From: Aquimarina sp.
GTDB lineage: Bacteria > Bacteroidota > Bacteroidia > Flavobacteriales > Flavobacteriaceae
DNA: 17,749 bases
Direction of reading: 5' to 3'
NCBI GenBank assembly: GCA_011524575.1
Contig: WTKB01000152.1
Span: 1-17,749, forward strand
Positions 8,173 to 15,775 of the stretch are shown here, in pieces. Position 1 is the stretch's first letter. Every line of letters begins with the position of its first letter. A program made the translations under genes and the position numbers. Below the pieces are notes generated by a model. The model was not told where the DNA came from. It made no database searches and saw only the letters and a program-made list of their open reading frames with translations.

Positions 8173-8985
8173 ATGTCAAAAATACATATTAACGTTATTG
8201 GCGGAGGTAATATGGGGCTTACTTATGCTCTAGCCTTACAAGAAAATAGTGCTGAATTTGAAGTATCTATCACAGAAAAAAATCCTGATACAAAAGCCCG
8301 TTTGGAATCTGAGACTTCATTTAAAATTTATGAAGAATTTGAGAAAGCTTCAGCCGCTCAAAAACCAGATTATATTTTACTTGCCGTAAAGCCACAAGTA
8401 GCCATAGATGTTTTTAAACAAATTTCTAGCTATCTACAACCTGATCAAGTAGTGGTTTCTATTATGGCAGGGATTACCCTAGATCAATTATCTAAAGGAC
8501 TACCACAAATTACTAAACTTGCTAGAGCAATGCCTAATTTGCCTTCTCAAATTCAAAAAGGCGTTACTGGTTTTGTTGCCTCAAAAGGTTTAGATAGCTC
8601 TGAGCGAGAAAAAGTAATCACTATTCTTTCCAGTACAGGTATTGTTATCGCCTTAGATAATGAAGACCAAATAGATAAAATAACAGCACTTTCTGGAAGT
8701 GGACCTGCTTACGTGTTTTACTTTATGGAAGCTTTAAGTAAAAAAGCAGAATCTTGGGGTTTTAATAAAGATCAAGCTAAAGAAATTGCTGTAAATACTT
8801 TTCTTGGAAGTGTCTTACAATACTCAAAGTCATCATTAGACTTAAAAACACTTATAGACCAAGTTAGCTCAAAAGGGGGTACAACCGAAGCTGCCTTAAG
8901 GCGTTTTTCAAGCCATAATATTAGCCATAATATTGAAGAAGGTATAGATAAAGCTTACTTAAGAGCGAAAGAATTAGGTAATTAA
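8173..8985 (+). CDS. proC: Pyrroline-5-carboxylate reductase
   Basis: A 270-residue cytosolic enzyme that catalyses the last step of proline synthesis, NAD(P)H-dependent reduction of 1-pyrroline-5-carboxylate to L-proline. The N-terminal Rossmann fold begins VIGGGNMG (residues 8-15), followed by AVKP (71-74), SIMAGI (96-101) and RAMPN (118-122). The C-terminal dimerisation and active-site domain carries SGSGPAY (174-180) and the family signature SSKGGTTEAAL (232-242). Length matches the family. The gene starts 9 bases after the LptD-like gene; other proline genes (proA, proB) are not in the window. The stop codon TAA coincides with the proposed target duplication of the repeat element that begins at the next base. 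Confidence 0.96.
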   Translation: MSKIHINVIGGGNMGLTYALALQENSAEFEVSITEKNPDTKARLESETSFKIYEEFEKASAAQKPDYILLAVKPQVAIDVFKQISSYLQPDQVVVSIMAGITLDQLSKGLPQITKLARAMPNLPSQIQKGVTGFVASKGLDSSEREKVITILSSTGIVIALDNEDQIDKITALSGSGPAYVFYFMEALSKKAESWGFNKDQAKEIAVNTFLGSVLQYSKSSLDLKTLIDQVSSKGGTTEAALRRFSSHNISHNIEEGIDKAYLRAKELGN

Positions 8986-9143
8986 TACCAACTCTTGCTT
9001 AAAATGACTGTAATAAATTAGAGTTTTTTTTCTTTATACGCATTAGAAAAATCAAGCATAGCCATAACTATGGTTTGTTTTTGTAATAAAATAGAAAGTA
9101 AAAAGGAATGATTTATTACGGTAATTTTAAGTAAGAATTGGTA
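8986..9143. repeat. 158-base imperfect palindrome with 33-base terminal inverted repeats (MITE-like)
   Basis: The end at 8986-9018 (beginning TACCAACTCTTGCTTAAAAT) and the reverse complement of 9111-9143 (beginning TACCAATTCTTACTTAAAAT) match at 29 of 33 positions. The interior is also roughly self-complementary down to a central CCATA-AC-TATGG hairpin (9062-9073). TAA occurs immediately on both sides (8983-8985 and 9144-9146), consistent with a 3-bp target duplication. There is no open reading frame inside. The structure fits a non-autonomous miniature transposon or a dispersed palindromic repeat. It could also serve as a terminator for the lptD-proC unit. Copy number elsewhere in the genome is unknown. 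Confidence 0.65.
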
Positions 9144-9367
9144 TAAGAGTTTGCTTAAACACACTTCTTTCTATAATCCAAAAGTTTGTATTAATTCATG
9201 AATATTTATCAGTTTTTGAAATCTATGTAAAAATTAGTACCTTCTTCACAGATTTAATAATTTATTTAAACCTATCACGATTTACATTAAGAGCTTGCTT
9301 AAACAAACTATAATTCAAAATTTTAAGGTTTTAGTTTACAAGAAGTAGTGCCTTTAAACAAGTTCTA
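9144..9367. repeat. Three copies of an AGAGYTTGCTTAAA motif (two direct, one inverted)
   Basis: TAAGAGTTTGCTTAAACACAC-like sequence at 9144-9164 and its near-copy at 9288-9308 match at 19 of 21 positions. A third, inverted copy at 9353-9366 (reverse complement AGAACTTGTTTAAA) matches 12 of 14 core bases of the copy at 9290-9303. The second and third copies could be the ends of a roughly 80-base element. No coding potential is visible between them. Together with the palindrome just before and an unremarkable A/T-rich leader to 9490, this accounts for the 505-base gene-free stretch 8986-9490. Confidence 0.55.
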
Positions 9368-9406
9368 AAATGTAATAATAATTACCCATACTATAATTTA
9401 AAATAC

Positions 9407-9471
9407 TGAAGTGATTTTTTTTAATTGAATTGAAAAAGAGCATTTTGTAACCAAAAAAACAATTCACTTCA
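9407..9471. repeat. Short inverted repeat upstream of the coiled-coil gene
   Basis: TGAAGTGA at 9407-9414 is mirrored by TCACTTCA at 9464-9471, 19 bases before the ATG at 9491. The arms continue with T and A runs that add weak pairing. It may be an operator or a leader hairpin, or chance in A/T-rich DNA. No TAnnTTTG promoter was found nearby. Confidence 0.3.
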
Positions 9472-9490
9472 TACTAACTTTATTAAAATA

Positions 9491-10426
9491 ATGTCAGATA
9501 AAAAATCTAATTTAAAAAATATATTATTTGCAGTTTTATTACTTGCCTTACTAGGCTCTTCTTTTTTTGGCTACAAATACTATAAGGAAACTCAAGCTGC
9601 AAAAAAAGCAGAAAGTGTCTATATTGAAGAAAAAAGCTTGGCTGAAAATGAACTAAAGGCAGTACAAGGACAATACGAACGACTACTATCTGAAAATACA
9701 TCTAGTCAAGATGAAATACTTGCAGAAAGAGAGCGTATTGCACAACTATTAGATTCTATTAAGAATATAGAACCTGATAACGAACTGTTAGAAAAATTAA
9801 AAAAAGAACGAAATTATTTTAAGAATAAATTTAACGCACTTTCGAAAGAAAACAAACGACTTGTTGCGGCTAATAAAAAACTAACATTAGAAAAAAACCA
9901 ATTAAACTCAAAAATAAATAGCATTACTACTGAGAAACAAGCTACTATAAAACAAACTCAAATAATAGAAGAAAAGAAACAAGCAATTATTGAAAAAAAT
10001 AAAGAACTTGAAACTGCTTTTAAAGAAGCAAAACGTATCAATATATCAAATATCACCACCAATGCCGTTAAAATTAAAAGCACTAATAAAGTTATTAAAG
10101 TAACTAAAGCAAAAAGAGCAAATGGTATAGAAGTTTGTTATGATGTTTCTGCAAATACTTTTACAGATCCTGGTCAAAAAGAACTATATATTCAAGTTAT
10201 AACCCCTTTAAAAAATGTATTATCAGGAGGTAAATATGAGCTACAAACCAATGAAGGAGTACTTTCTTTTAGTAAAGTATCTAAATTTCGATACCTTAAT
10301 AAATCAATTACTATCTGTGATTTTATAGAACCAAATCCAGATGAAGAATTAGAAGAAGGTACCTATATGGTAAATATTTTTGAAGGAACAAACCTAATAG
10401 ATTCCTCTGTTTTAAGGCTTAAGTAA
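9491..10426 (+). CDS. Membrane-anchored coiled-coil protein of unknown function
   Basis: I do not recognise a characterised family. The 311-residue protein starts with a short charged tail, then one membrane helix at about 10-27 (NILFAVLLLALLGSSFFG). A long, charged, heptad-like coiled coil runs from about 35 to 185, rich in Lys, Glu and Asn (for example KKERNYFKNKFNALSKENKR). The C-terminal part (about 190-311) looks like a compact beta domain (VCYDVSANTFTDPGQKELYIQV, YMVNIFEGTNLIDSSVLRLK). The tail-in, coil-out topology suggests an envelope spacer or scaffold, but this is inference. The gene is preceded by the repeat-rich gap and followed by a terminator hairpin, so it appears monocistronic. 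Similar Bacteroidetes proteins may carry partition-type names; no ParA ATPase motif is present here. Confidence 0.85.
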   Translation: MSDKKSNLKNILFAVLLLALLGSSFFGYKYYKETQAAKKAESVYIEEKSLAENELKAVQGQYERLLSENTSSQDEILAERERIAQLLDSIKNIEPDNELLEKLKKERNYFKNKFNALSKENKRLVAANKKLTLEKNQLNSKINSITTEKQATIKQTQIIEEKKQAIIEKNKELETAFKEAKRINISNITTNAVKIKSTNKVIKVTKAKRANGIEVCYDVSANTFTDPGQKELYIQVITPLKNVLSGGKYELQTNEGVLSFSKVSKFRYLNKSITICDFIEPNPDEELEEGTYMVNIFEGTNLIDSSVLRLK

Positions 10427-10432
10427 GGATAC

Positions 10433-10490
10433 TAGATTTTTTTAAAAAAACTGGAGTAGAATAGATATTCTACCCCAGTTTTTAAATCTA
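10433..10490. terminator. Two-way intrinsic terminator between convergent genes
   Basis: A stem pairs CTGG-A-GTAGAAT (10451-10462) with ATTCTAC-C-CCAG (10467-10478), with an AGAT loop and one A/C mismatch. Flanking A and T runs give a U tract on either strand, and outer TAGATTT/AAATCTA arms (10433, 10490) can add further pairing. It lies 6 bases after the coiled-coil gene stop and about 43 bases from the stop of the convergent ald gene, so it suits both. Confidence 0.85.
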
Positions 10491-10532
10491 AGATGAATAA
10501 AATCTTTCGATTATATAATTAGTGAAGTTTTG

Positions 10533-11645
10533 TTAGAAAACTTCTTCTACATTATGGAAAGGTAAATCAAAAGTATCCGAAACAGCTTTATAAACTACTT
10601 TACCATTTACAATATTTAATCCTTTCTTTAATCCTTCATCTTGGTTACAAGCCTTCTTCCATCCATTATTTGCAATTTTAAGTGCATATGGTAATGTAAC
10701 GTTTGTTAACGCTTGAGTAGAAGTATAAGGTACAGCACCTGGTATATTTGCAACACAGTAGTGAACTACATTATCAATGATATAAGTAGGCTCTTTATGG
10801 CTTGTAGCTCTTGTTGTTTCAAAACATCCTCCTTGATCAACAGCAACATCAACAATTACAGATCCATCAGGAATATCTTTTAACATTTCTCCCGTGATTA
10901 ATTTTGGTGCTAAAGCTCCAGGAATAAGAACTGCTCCAATAAGTAAATCTACGTTTTTAAGAGCTTTTTTAATAGCGTACTCACTAGAGAACTCTGTATT
11001 AACATTTGCAGGCATTACATCATCTAAATAACGTAATCTGTTTGCATTGATATCCATAATAGTTACATTAGCTCCAAGTCCTGCAGCCATTTTAGCAGCT
11101 TGAGTACCTACTACTCCACCTCCTAAAACAAGTACATTAGCTGGTCTAACACCTGGAACACCACCAAGAAGAATTCCTTTTCCAGACATTGGGCTTTCTA
11201 AATATTTTGCACCTTGTTGGATAGACATTCTACCTGCAACCTCACTCATAGGGGTAAGAAGTGGTAAAGTTCCATTTCTGTCCTCAATAGTTTCATAAGT
11301 AATACAAGTTGCCTTGCTCTCGATCATTGCTTGAGTAAGTGGCTGGCAAGAAGCAAAATGGAAATATGTAAATACAATTTGCTTCTCTCTAATTAAAGAA
11401 TACTCTTTCTCTAAAGGCTCTTTTACTTTTACAATCATGTCTGCAATAGCATAAACCTCTTCAATAGTTTCAAGGATTTCTGCTCCAACATTTACATACT
11501 CATAATCCTTAAAGCCACTCATCACACCAGCATTTTGCTGAATGTAAACACTATGACCCGCTTTGATCATTTCATTCACTCCAGAAGGTGTCATTCCAAC
11601 TCTACCTTCATTAGCCTTAATTTCCTTAGGTACTCCGATTTTCAT
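10533..11645 (-). CDS. ald: Alanine dehydrogenase
   Basis: A 370-residue cytosolic enzyme catalysing reversible NAD-dependent deamination of L-alanine to pyruvate and ammonium. The start MKIGVPKEIKANEGRVGMTP is the family signature, with R15 a substrate-binding residue. Catalytic and binding residues in expected positions are K75 (VKVKEP), H96 (YFHFASC) and D270 (VAVDQGGCFETT). The NAD-binding Rossmann motif is VLGGGVVG (173-180), with D198 (IMDIN) to bind the ribose. Length matches the family (about 370). No promoter consensus was found in the 113-base gap to the next upstream gene, which contains an A/T-rich hairpin. The product probably links amino-acid use to pyruvate metabolism. Confidence 0.97.
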   Translation of the reverse strand: MKIGVPKEIKANEGRVGMTPSGVNEMIKAGHSVYIQQNAGVMSGFKDYEYVNVGAEILETIEEVYAIADMIVKVKEPLEKEYSLIREKQIVFTYFHFASCQPLTQAMIESKATCITYETIEDRNGTLPLLTPMSEVAGRMSIQQGAKYLESPMSGKGILLGGVPGVRPANVLVLGGGVVGTQAAKMAAGLGANVTIMDINANRLRYLDDVMPANVNTEFSSEYAIKKALKNVDLLIGAVLIPGALAPKLITGEMLKDIPDGSVIVDVAVDQGGCFETTRATSHKEPTYIIDNVVHYCVANIPGAVPYTSTQALTNVTLPYALKIANNGWKKACNQDEGLKKGLNIVNGKVVYKAVSDTFDLPFHNVEEVF

Positions 11646-11700
11646 AATAAAGAATTAATATATATGTTAAAACAGTAACAATGTTAAGTAAAATAAATGT

Positions 11701-11728
11701 CATAAAAAAATGTTATGCATTTTTTATG
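11701..11728. terminator. A/T-rich hairpin between lipoprotein gene and ald
   Basis: CATAAAAAAATG (11701-11712) pairs with CATTTTTTATG (11718-11728) around a 5-base loop, with one extra A. It is 31 bases past the lipoprotein gene stop. The stem has almost no G/C pairs, so termination would be weak; it may instead be chance in a very A/T-rich gap. Confidence 0.3.
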
Positions 11729-11758
11729 TTTTAAAAACATATATAATATTCTAAATAA

Positions 11759-12736
11759 CTAGTAGTGAATAGTTTTTAACCCATACATCAATACATTTGA
11801 ATAATCCAAATAATTATCTGAATACGGAAAGTAATTACCTGACCTAAAGTAACTTAAGTAATTATACCCATTAGATACATAATCATATACCTTAGAGAAC
11901 TTAGTATCTAAATTGTTAGATTTTGATACTAAAGCTACATAAAGAACACCATCTTCTACTTTCAGTTTGATCGTAAATATATCATTTCCTACATCACCTA
12001 GAGTTTTCTTTATTAAATAATCTGTACTCCATTGTTGTTTACCCTCTAAAGGTTTTGTGTAACACTCTAGAATAAGTTTACCAGACTGCCATCTCACTTT
12101 CACTGTTTCTGTATTGTTGTGATCATCGACATCTATATCGTTTTCGAACCCGTTAATTTGAGCCACAATAACCTCACATTGATCACGATTATTTTCACAC
12201 TCTGAAACTCTTAAAGTAGACTCTAAAATATGTGTTCCTTCATTCATAGACCAATTATCACTTTTTTCTTGATTACCTCTCCAAAACTCTCGAAACTCTG
12301 TTCGGCTAAATTGATCATTATTTTTTGCAGCATAACCAGATAGGGTATACCCTGTAAATTGAGAAAATAAATTAATAGCTTCTTCACTTTCATTCCAACT
12401 AAAGTATTCACTCACTTCTCTTGAATAAGAACCCTCTAAAATACTTTCATAATATAAAGATTTCGCTTTAGTGTCAGGCTTACCGTTATCAATAGGTATA
12501 GATAAAAACCAGTTTTGCCAATTTATAGATGTATTAGACATACTTCTAAAAGTATTAATGTTATCAAGAGAACGTTGAAGTTTTTCAGAATCATAAGTAG
12601 GATCCATACTAGAAACAATTTCTGTTTTCTTACCTTGTACTAAAGAATTTTCTTTGAATTCAACTTCCAATTCAGAACAAGAAAATAAAATAAGTGATAT
12701 AGATAATAATAGTAAGTAATGTAGTTTTTTAATCAT
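11759..12736 (-). CDS. Predicted lipoprotein of unknown function
   Basis: Not recognised. The 325-residue protein has a clear type II signal peptide: a positive MIKK start, a hydrophobic stretch (LLLLSISLILF) and lipobox LFSC with the lipidated cysteine at C20. The mature part starts SELEVEFKEN, has no further membrane segment, and contains many aromatic and Asn/Asp/Ser residues. Two cysteines form CENNRDQC (about 180-187) and could make a disulfide in the periplasm; the C-terminal end is Tyr/Asn-rich. It follows the NosR-like gene's start region on the same strand (the NosR-like gene ends 50 bases beyond this start in the minus direction), so it may be in the same transcript. Function unknown; species-restricted distribution is possible but untested. 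Confidence 0.8.
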   Translation of the reverse strand: MIKKLHYLLLLSISLILFSCSELEVEFKENSLVQGKKTEIVSSMDPTYDSEKLQRSLDNINTFRSMSNTSINWQNWFLSIPIDNGKPDTKAKSLYYESILEGSYSREVSEYFSWNESEEAINLFSQFTGYTLSGYAAKNNDQFSRTEFREFWRGNQEKSDNWSMNEGTHILESTLRVSECENNRDQCEVIVAQINGFENDIDVDDHNNTETVKVRWQSGKLILECYTKPLEGKQQWSTDYLIKKTLGDVGNDIFTIKLKVEDGVLYVALVSKSNNLDTKFSKVYDYVSNGYNYLSYFRSGNYFPYSDNYLDYSNVLMYGLKTIHY

Positions 12737-12785
12737 ATGTTCAGTCTTTATATATTCCTAAACTAAGAAAAAAAAACAACTTTTT

Positions 12786-14348
12786 CTATATTTTTTTCGA
12801 CGAAGAGCAATTTAATGGGATGTTCTCCAATTTAAGGACACCTCTTGGACAAACAGAAGAACAAATACCACAACCCACACAACTCGCTCTAACAATATCC
12901 TTATTCCTTTGTGCATAAGATCTTACATCAATTCCTTGTTCACAAAATGTAGAACAATTCCCACAAGAAATACACTGAGAACCATTAACAGTAATTCTAA
13001 ATTTAGATTTAAATTTTTGGATAATTCCCATGTATGCTGCAAGTGGACAGCCGAAACGACACCAAATTCTATTTCCAAAAATGGGATAAAAACCTGTTCC
13101 TATAACTCCAGAAAACCAAGAACCGATTAAAAAACTATAAGAACCTCTTACCTGATAAGCAGAAAAACCTAAAAATTCATTAGCATTAAATATATAAGTA
13201 TACAAGACCACTAGAGTCATGAATAAACTAAATAAAAGAACACTATATATAGTAAGTCGCTCCCACTTCCAAGCATTAAGGGTTTTATTGGAATGCTGAC
13301 GATAAGGATCTCCTAAAGTTTCTGCAAGACCACCACAGCCACAAACCCAAGAACAATACCACCTTTTTCCAAAAAAATACACGAAAATAGGAACAATAAC
13401 AAGGGTAAGGAATACCCCCCAAACTAAAATAAAAAGACCTATGTTACCACTTGATAATAATCGATCCAAATTCCAATCAAAGAAAAAATCATAATCTAAT
13501 GGAAAAGCATTTTTAAAATCATAAGCAGGAAGTCCAAGATTGGTCATGATTTCAGGAATAAGGAAAGCAAAAACAATTTGAAAAAATACAACACAGATGG
13601 TACGAATTTTCTGATAATTATTATTTTGATATTTAATAAGCATGCGTACTCCCATTACAAGCATCACCATACAATATAAAAAACCATATAAAAACCACTG
13701 AGAAGCTTTCTGACCATTTAGAAACTCACTTATAGGATCAATAATAAATGTCCAATTTACAGCCCAATTTGGTCTAAAATAAAGAATCAGATAAAAGCCT
13801 ATTAGATATATTGTAGTAAGCCATGCTATCCAACCCTTATTCGTACTTTTATGCTTATATATAGCACCCTTATAAATTCCTTTTGATTTTTCTAATACGG
13901 CATTAGCATAGATATATAACAAACTCCCCAATATCCCCAAACCAATAGTCATGAAAAAAATCTTCCATGAATGTTGAACAATAAAGTTAGTTGTATTTTT
14001 TTTCGCTAAATCAAAACTAATTTGCTGTGGACTTATCCAAACAACCTTATCCCACTGTTTATTAGACTTATAGCTATCATTTACTGTTTCAAGAGTGTTT
14101 GAAATTACATCAGAAAATTGAAAGATATTACAAGAATTTATTAGGTTTAAACGATCTTTTAGTTTAACTTCAAAAACCTCATTATCAATACTTTGATCCA
14201 AAAAATAATCAGTAATTTCTTGGTTAGAAGCCTTAAAATTCACAAAAAAAATAAGTGCTGTAAAGATACTTAGTCCTTTAAGAAATAATACAAGCCCTAA
14301 TTTTTTTATCCTTAATAGGATTTTTATATCATGTATTCGCTGTAGCAT
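12786..14348 (-). CDS. NosR/CcoG-like polytopic membrane Fe-S electron-transfer protein
   Basis: A 520-residue inner-membrane protein. An N-terminal helix (LGLVLFLKGLSIFTALIFFV) precedes an extracytoplasmic domain of about 85 residues, then about six more membrane helices. Two cysteine clusters of the NosR/Fer4_5 type sit at the membrane face, WYCSWVCGCGG (C332, C336, C338) and WCRFGCPLA (C430, C434). The C-terminus carries two [4Fe-4S] ferredoxin motifs, C459/C462/C465/C469 and C490/C493/C496/C500-P. Proteins of this type move electrons across or along the membrane. The flavoprotein gene 45 bases upstream is the likely electron donor; the end acceptor is not in view. A TTG at 14384 would add 12 residues but lies inside a 16-base palindrome; the ATG at 14348 (MLQRIHDIK) is preferred. 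Confidence 0.87.
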   Translation of the reverse strand: MLQRIHDIKILLRIKKLGLVLFLKGLSIFTALIFFVNFKASNQEITDYFLDQSIDNEVFEVKLKDRLNLINSCNIFQFSDVISNTLETVNDSYKSNKQWDKVVWISPQQISFDLAKKNTTNFIVQHSWKIFFMTIGLGILGSLLYIYANAVLEKSKGIYKGAIYKHKSTNKGWIAWLTTIYLIGFYLILYFRPNWAVNWTFIIDPISEFLNGQKASQWFLYGFLYCMVMLVMGVRMLIKYQNNNYQKIRTICVVFFQIVFAFLIPEIMTNLGLPAYDFKNAFPLDYDFFFDWNLDRLLSSGNIGLFILVWGVFLTLVIVPIFVYFFGKRWYCSWVCGCGGLAETLGDPYRQHSNKTLNAWKWERLTIYSVLLFSLFMTLVVLYTYIFNANEFLGFSAYQVRGSYSFLIGSWFSGVIGTGFYPIFGNRIWCRFGCPLAAYMGIIQKFKSKFRITVNGSQCISCGNCSTFCEQGIDVRSYAQRNKDIVRASCVGCGICSSVCPRGVLKLENIPLNCSSSKKI

Positions 14349-14376
14349 AAGTTTGTAATATGAAAAAAATCTATAT

Positions 14377-14392
14377 AATACCAATTGGTATT
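14377..14392. repeat. 16-base perfect palindrome AATACCAATTGGTATT
   Basis: This perfect palindrome lies in the 45-base gap between the flavoprotein stop and the preferred start of the NosR-like gene. Its half site AATACCAA equals the tip of the 158-base element (8984-8991 and, inverted, near 9136-9143). It may be an operator, a translation-affecting hairpin, or a remnant of such a repeat. Confidence 0.5.
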
Positions 14393-14393
14393 T

Positions 14394-15767
14394 CTAAAAT
14401 TTTGAAAAAATACGTTTCCAACTTCTTTTCCGAGATTTTAAAGATGTATTGTATTTTTTGTTATAATAAGAAACTACCTCTTCTTCGAAACCTTTGGAAA
14501 ATTCAGCATCAAAATTTGCATCTTGTAAATGCTCAATAACATATTCAATTTTTCTATTTTGTTTAAACCATTTTTCAAAAACTTCCTGACGCATACGTAT
14601 CCCCAACACATTTACTCCTAAAACTCTTTTATCTATTTTAGAAAAATTCAACTGTAAACTTCTCATTTGAGAATTATCTTCCCAATAAAAACGAGATTCA
14701 TCTCCTTGAATTTTAGCAGAAATATTCCCATACGTTTGGTATTCTATATCAAAAAATTTCGCACTATTAAACCAATAACCTGGAGTATATTTCATGGCAA
14801 AATTATTTGCTATAGTATTTGCTAAAGTTTCCCCCATAATACGTGCCGTATACCAAACTGCTTCAATAGAATTTCTAAAAGGATCTGGATTTTTTAGTTC
14901 AGCACAATCTCCTATGGCATAAACATTCTGGATATTTGTTTGAAGGTAATTATCTACTAAAACCCCCTTGGAAACTTCAATTTTTGAACTGTTTAAAAAA
15001 TCAATATTTGGTTGCACTCCGATAGCAGATAGTACTAAATCACAGGATATAACTTCTGGTTTTTGATCTTGAAATTGAACTTTAATCGCAGAAACTTTTT
15101 CAGAATTATGTTCCGATAAAATTTCAAGTAAATTTGTGTCTAATCTTAAATCAATACCCGAATGTGATTGAATATGTTTGGTAAGTAAATTGGATTCTTT
15201 TTCACTTAAAGTTTTCCCAAAAAACAAAGCATCTCTTACAATAAAAGTCACTGGAATATTTCTGGAATACATCATTTCTACAAGCTCAATTCCTATAAGC
15301 CCTCCCCCAATTACAACAACTCTTTTAGCCTTTTTTTCTTGCTTTAAAAGGCTTATAGTATCCATTTCTAAAGTTTCTAAATCTTTTTTAAAATAAAAAC
15401 CTTGTATGCCTTTTAAATGATTTCCAGGAACAGGAAGTATGCGAGGCTTTGACCCTGTTGCAATAACAAGATCATCATATCTAATTCTGGTAATATCTTG
15501 AAGTAAAATTTCTTTTTTAGCTGTATTAACCTTGATTACTCTGGACTGTATCAGGTCTATCCTATTCTTTTTCCAGAACCAGTTTTCATAGGGTTGTGTA
15601 TCTTCAAAACGCATATGCCCCATATAGACATACATTAATGCTGTTCTTGAAAAAAAATAAGGGTGTTCGTCAGAAATAAGTGTAATTCTACAATCTGATT
15701 TCTTTCTGAGGTGTCTTGCCGTTGTTGTTCCTGCAATACCATTACCAATTATGACAACATGTTTCAT
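14394..15767 (-). CDS. FAD-dependent NAD(P)H oxidoreductase (pyridine nucleotide-disulfide reductase fold)
   Basis: A 457-residue flavoprotein with the two-dinucleotide fold. The FAD site is VVIIGNGIAG (4-13) with ATGSKPR (103-109), the NAD(P) site is VVVIGGGLIG (150-159), and the second FAD motif is VYAIGDCAE (282-290). No redox CxxC or CxxxxC pair is present next to the flavin, so it is not a thioredoxin- or lipoamide-type reductase. It is closer to rubredoxin reductase, NirB N-terminal or NADH oxidase-like proteins. The C-terminal region (about 335-457) is an extension ending in a basic tail (KSRKRSWKRIFSKF) that could sit at the membrane. Its position directly before the NosR-like gene suggests it feeds NAD(P)H electrons to that protein. 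Its ATG is only 8 bases past a 66-base palindrome. Substrate unknown. Confidence 0.88.
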   Translation of the reverse strand: MKHVVIIGNGIAGTTTARHLRKKSDCRITLISDEHPYFFSRTALMYVYMGHMRFEDTQPYENWFWKKNRIDLIQSRVIKVNTAKKEILLQDITRIRYDDLVIATGSKPRILPVPGNHLKGIQGFYFKKDLETLEMDTISLLKQEKKAKRVVVIGGGLIGIELVEMMYSRNIPVTFIVRDALFFGKTLSEKESNLLTKHIQSHSGIDLRLDTNLLEILSEHNSEKVSAIKVQFQDQKPEVISCDLVLSAIGVQPNIDFLNSSKIEVSKGVLVDNYLQTNIQNVYAIGDCAELKNPDPFRNSIEAVWYTARIMGETLANTIANNFAMKYTPGYWFNSAKFFDIEYQTYGNISAKIQGDESRFYWEDNSQMRSLQLNFSKIDKRVLGVNVLGIRMRQEVFEKWFKQNRKIEYVIEHLQDANFDAEFSKGFEEEVVSYYNKKYNTSLKSRKRSWKRIFSKF

Positions 15768-15775
15768 AATAAAAT

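Noticed and set aside
8986..9490. CRISPR array or degraded gene in the repeat-rich gap
   Set aside because: Repeats are few, unevenly spaced and partly inverted, with no regular spacers, and no frame shows sustained coding character or a recognisable protein fragment.
9491..10426. ParA-type chromosome partition protein
   Set aside because: The nearby parS-like site made this tempting, but there is no deviant Walker A motif or any ATPase signature, only a membrane helix, a coiled coil and a beta domain.
12909..13130. 73-residue open frame on the plus strand
   Set aside because: Antisense to the ferredoxin end of the NosR-like gene; the cysteine motifs on the other strand show which frame is real.
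15178..15396. 72-residue open frame on the plus strand
   Set aside because: Antisense to the NAD-binding region of the flavoprotein, whose GGGLIG motif is on the minus strand.
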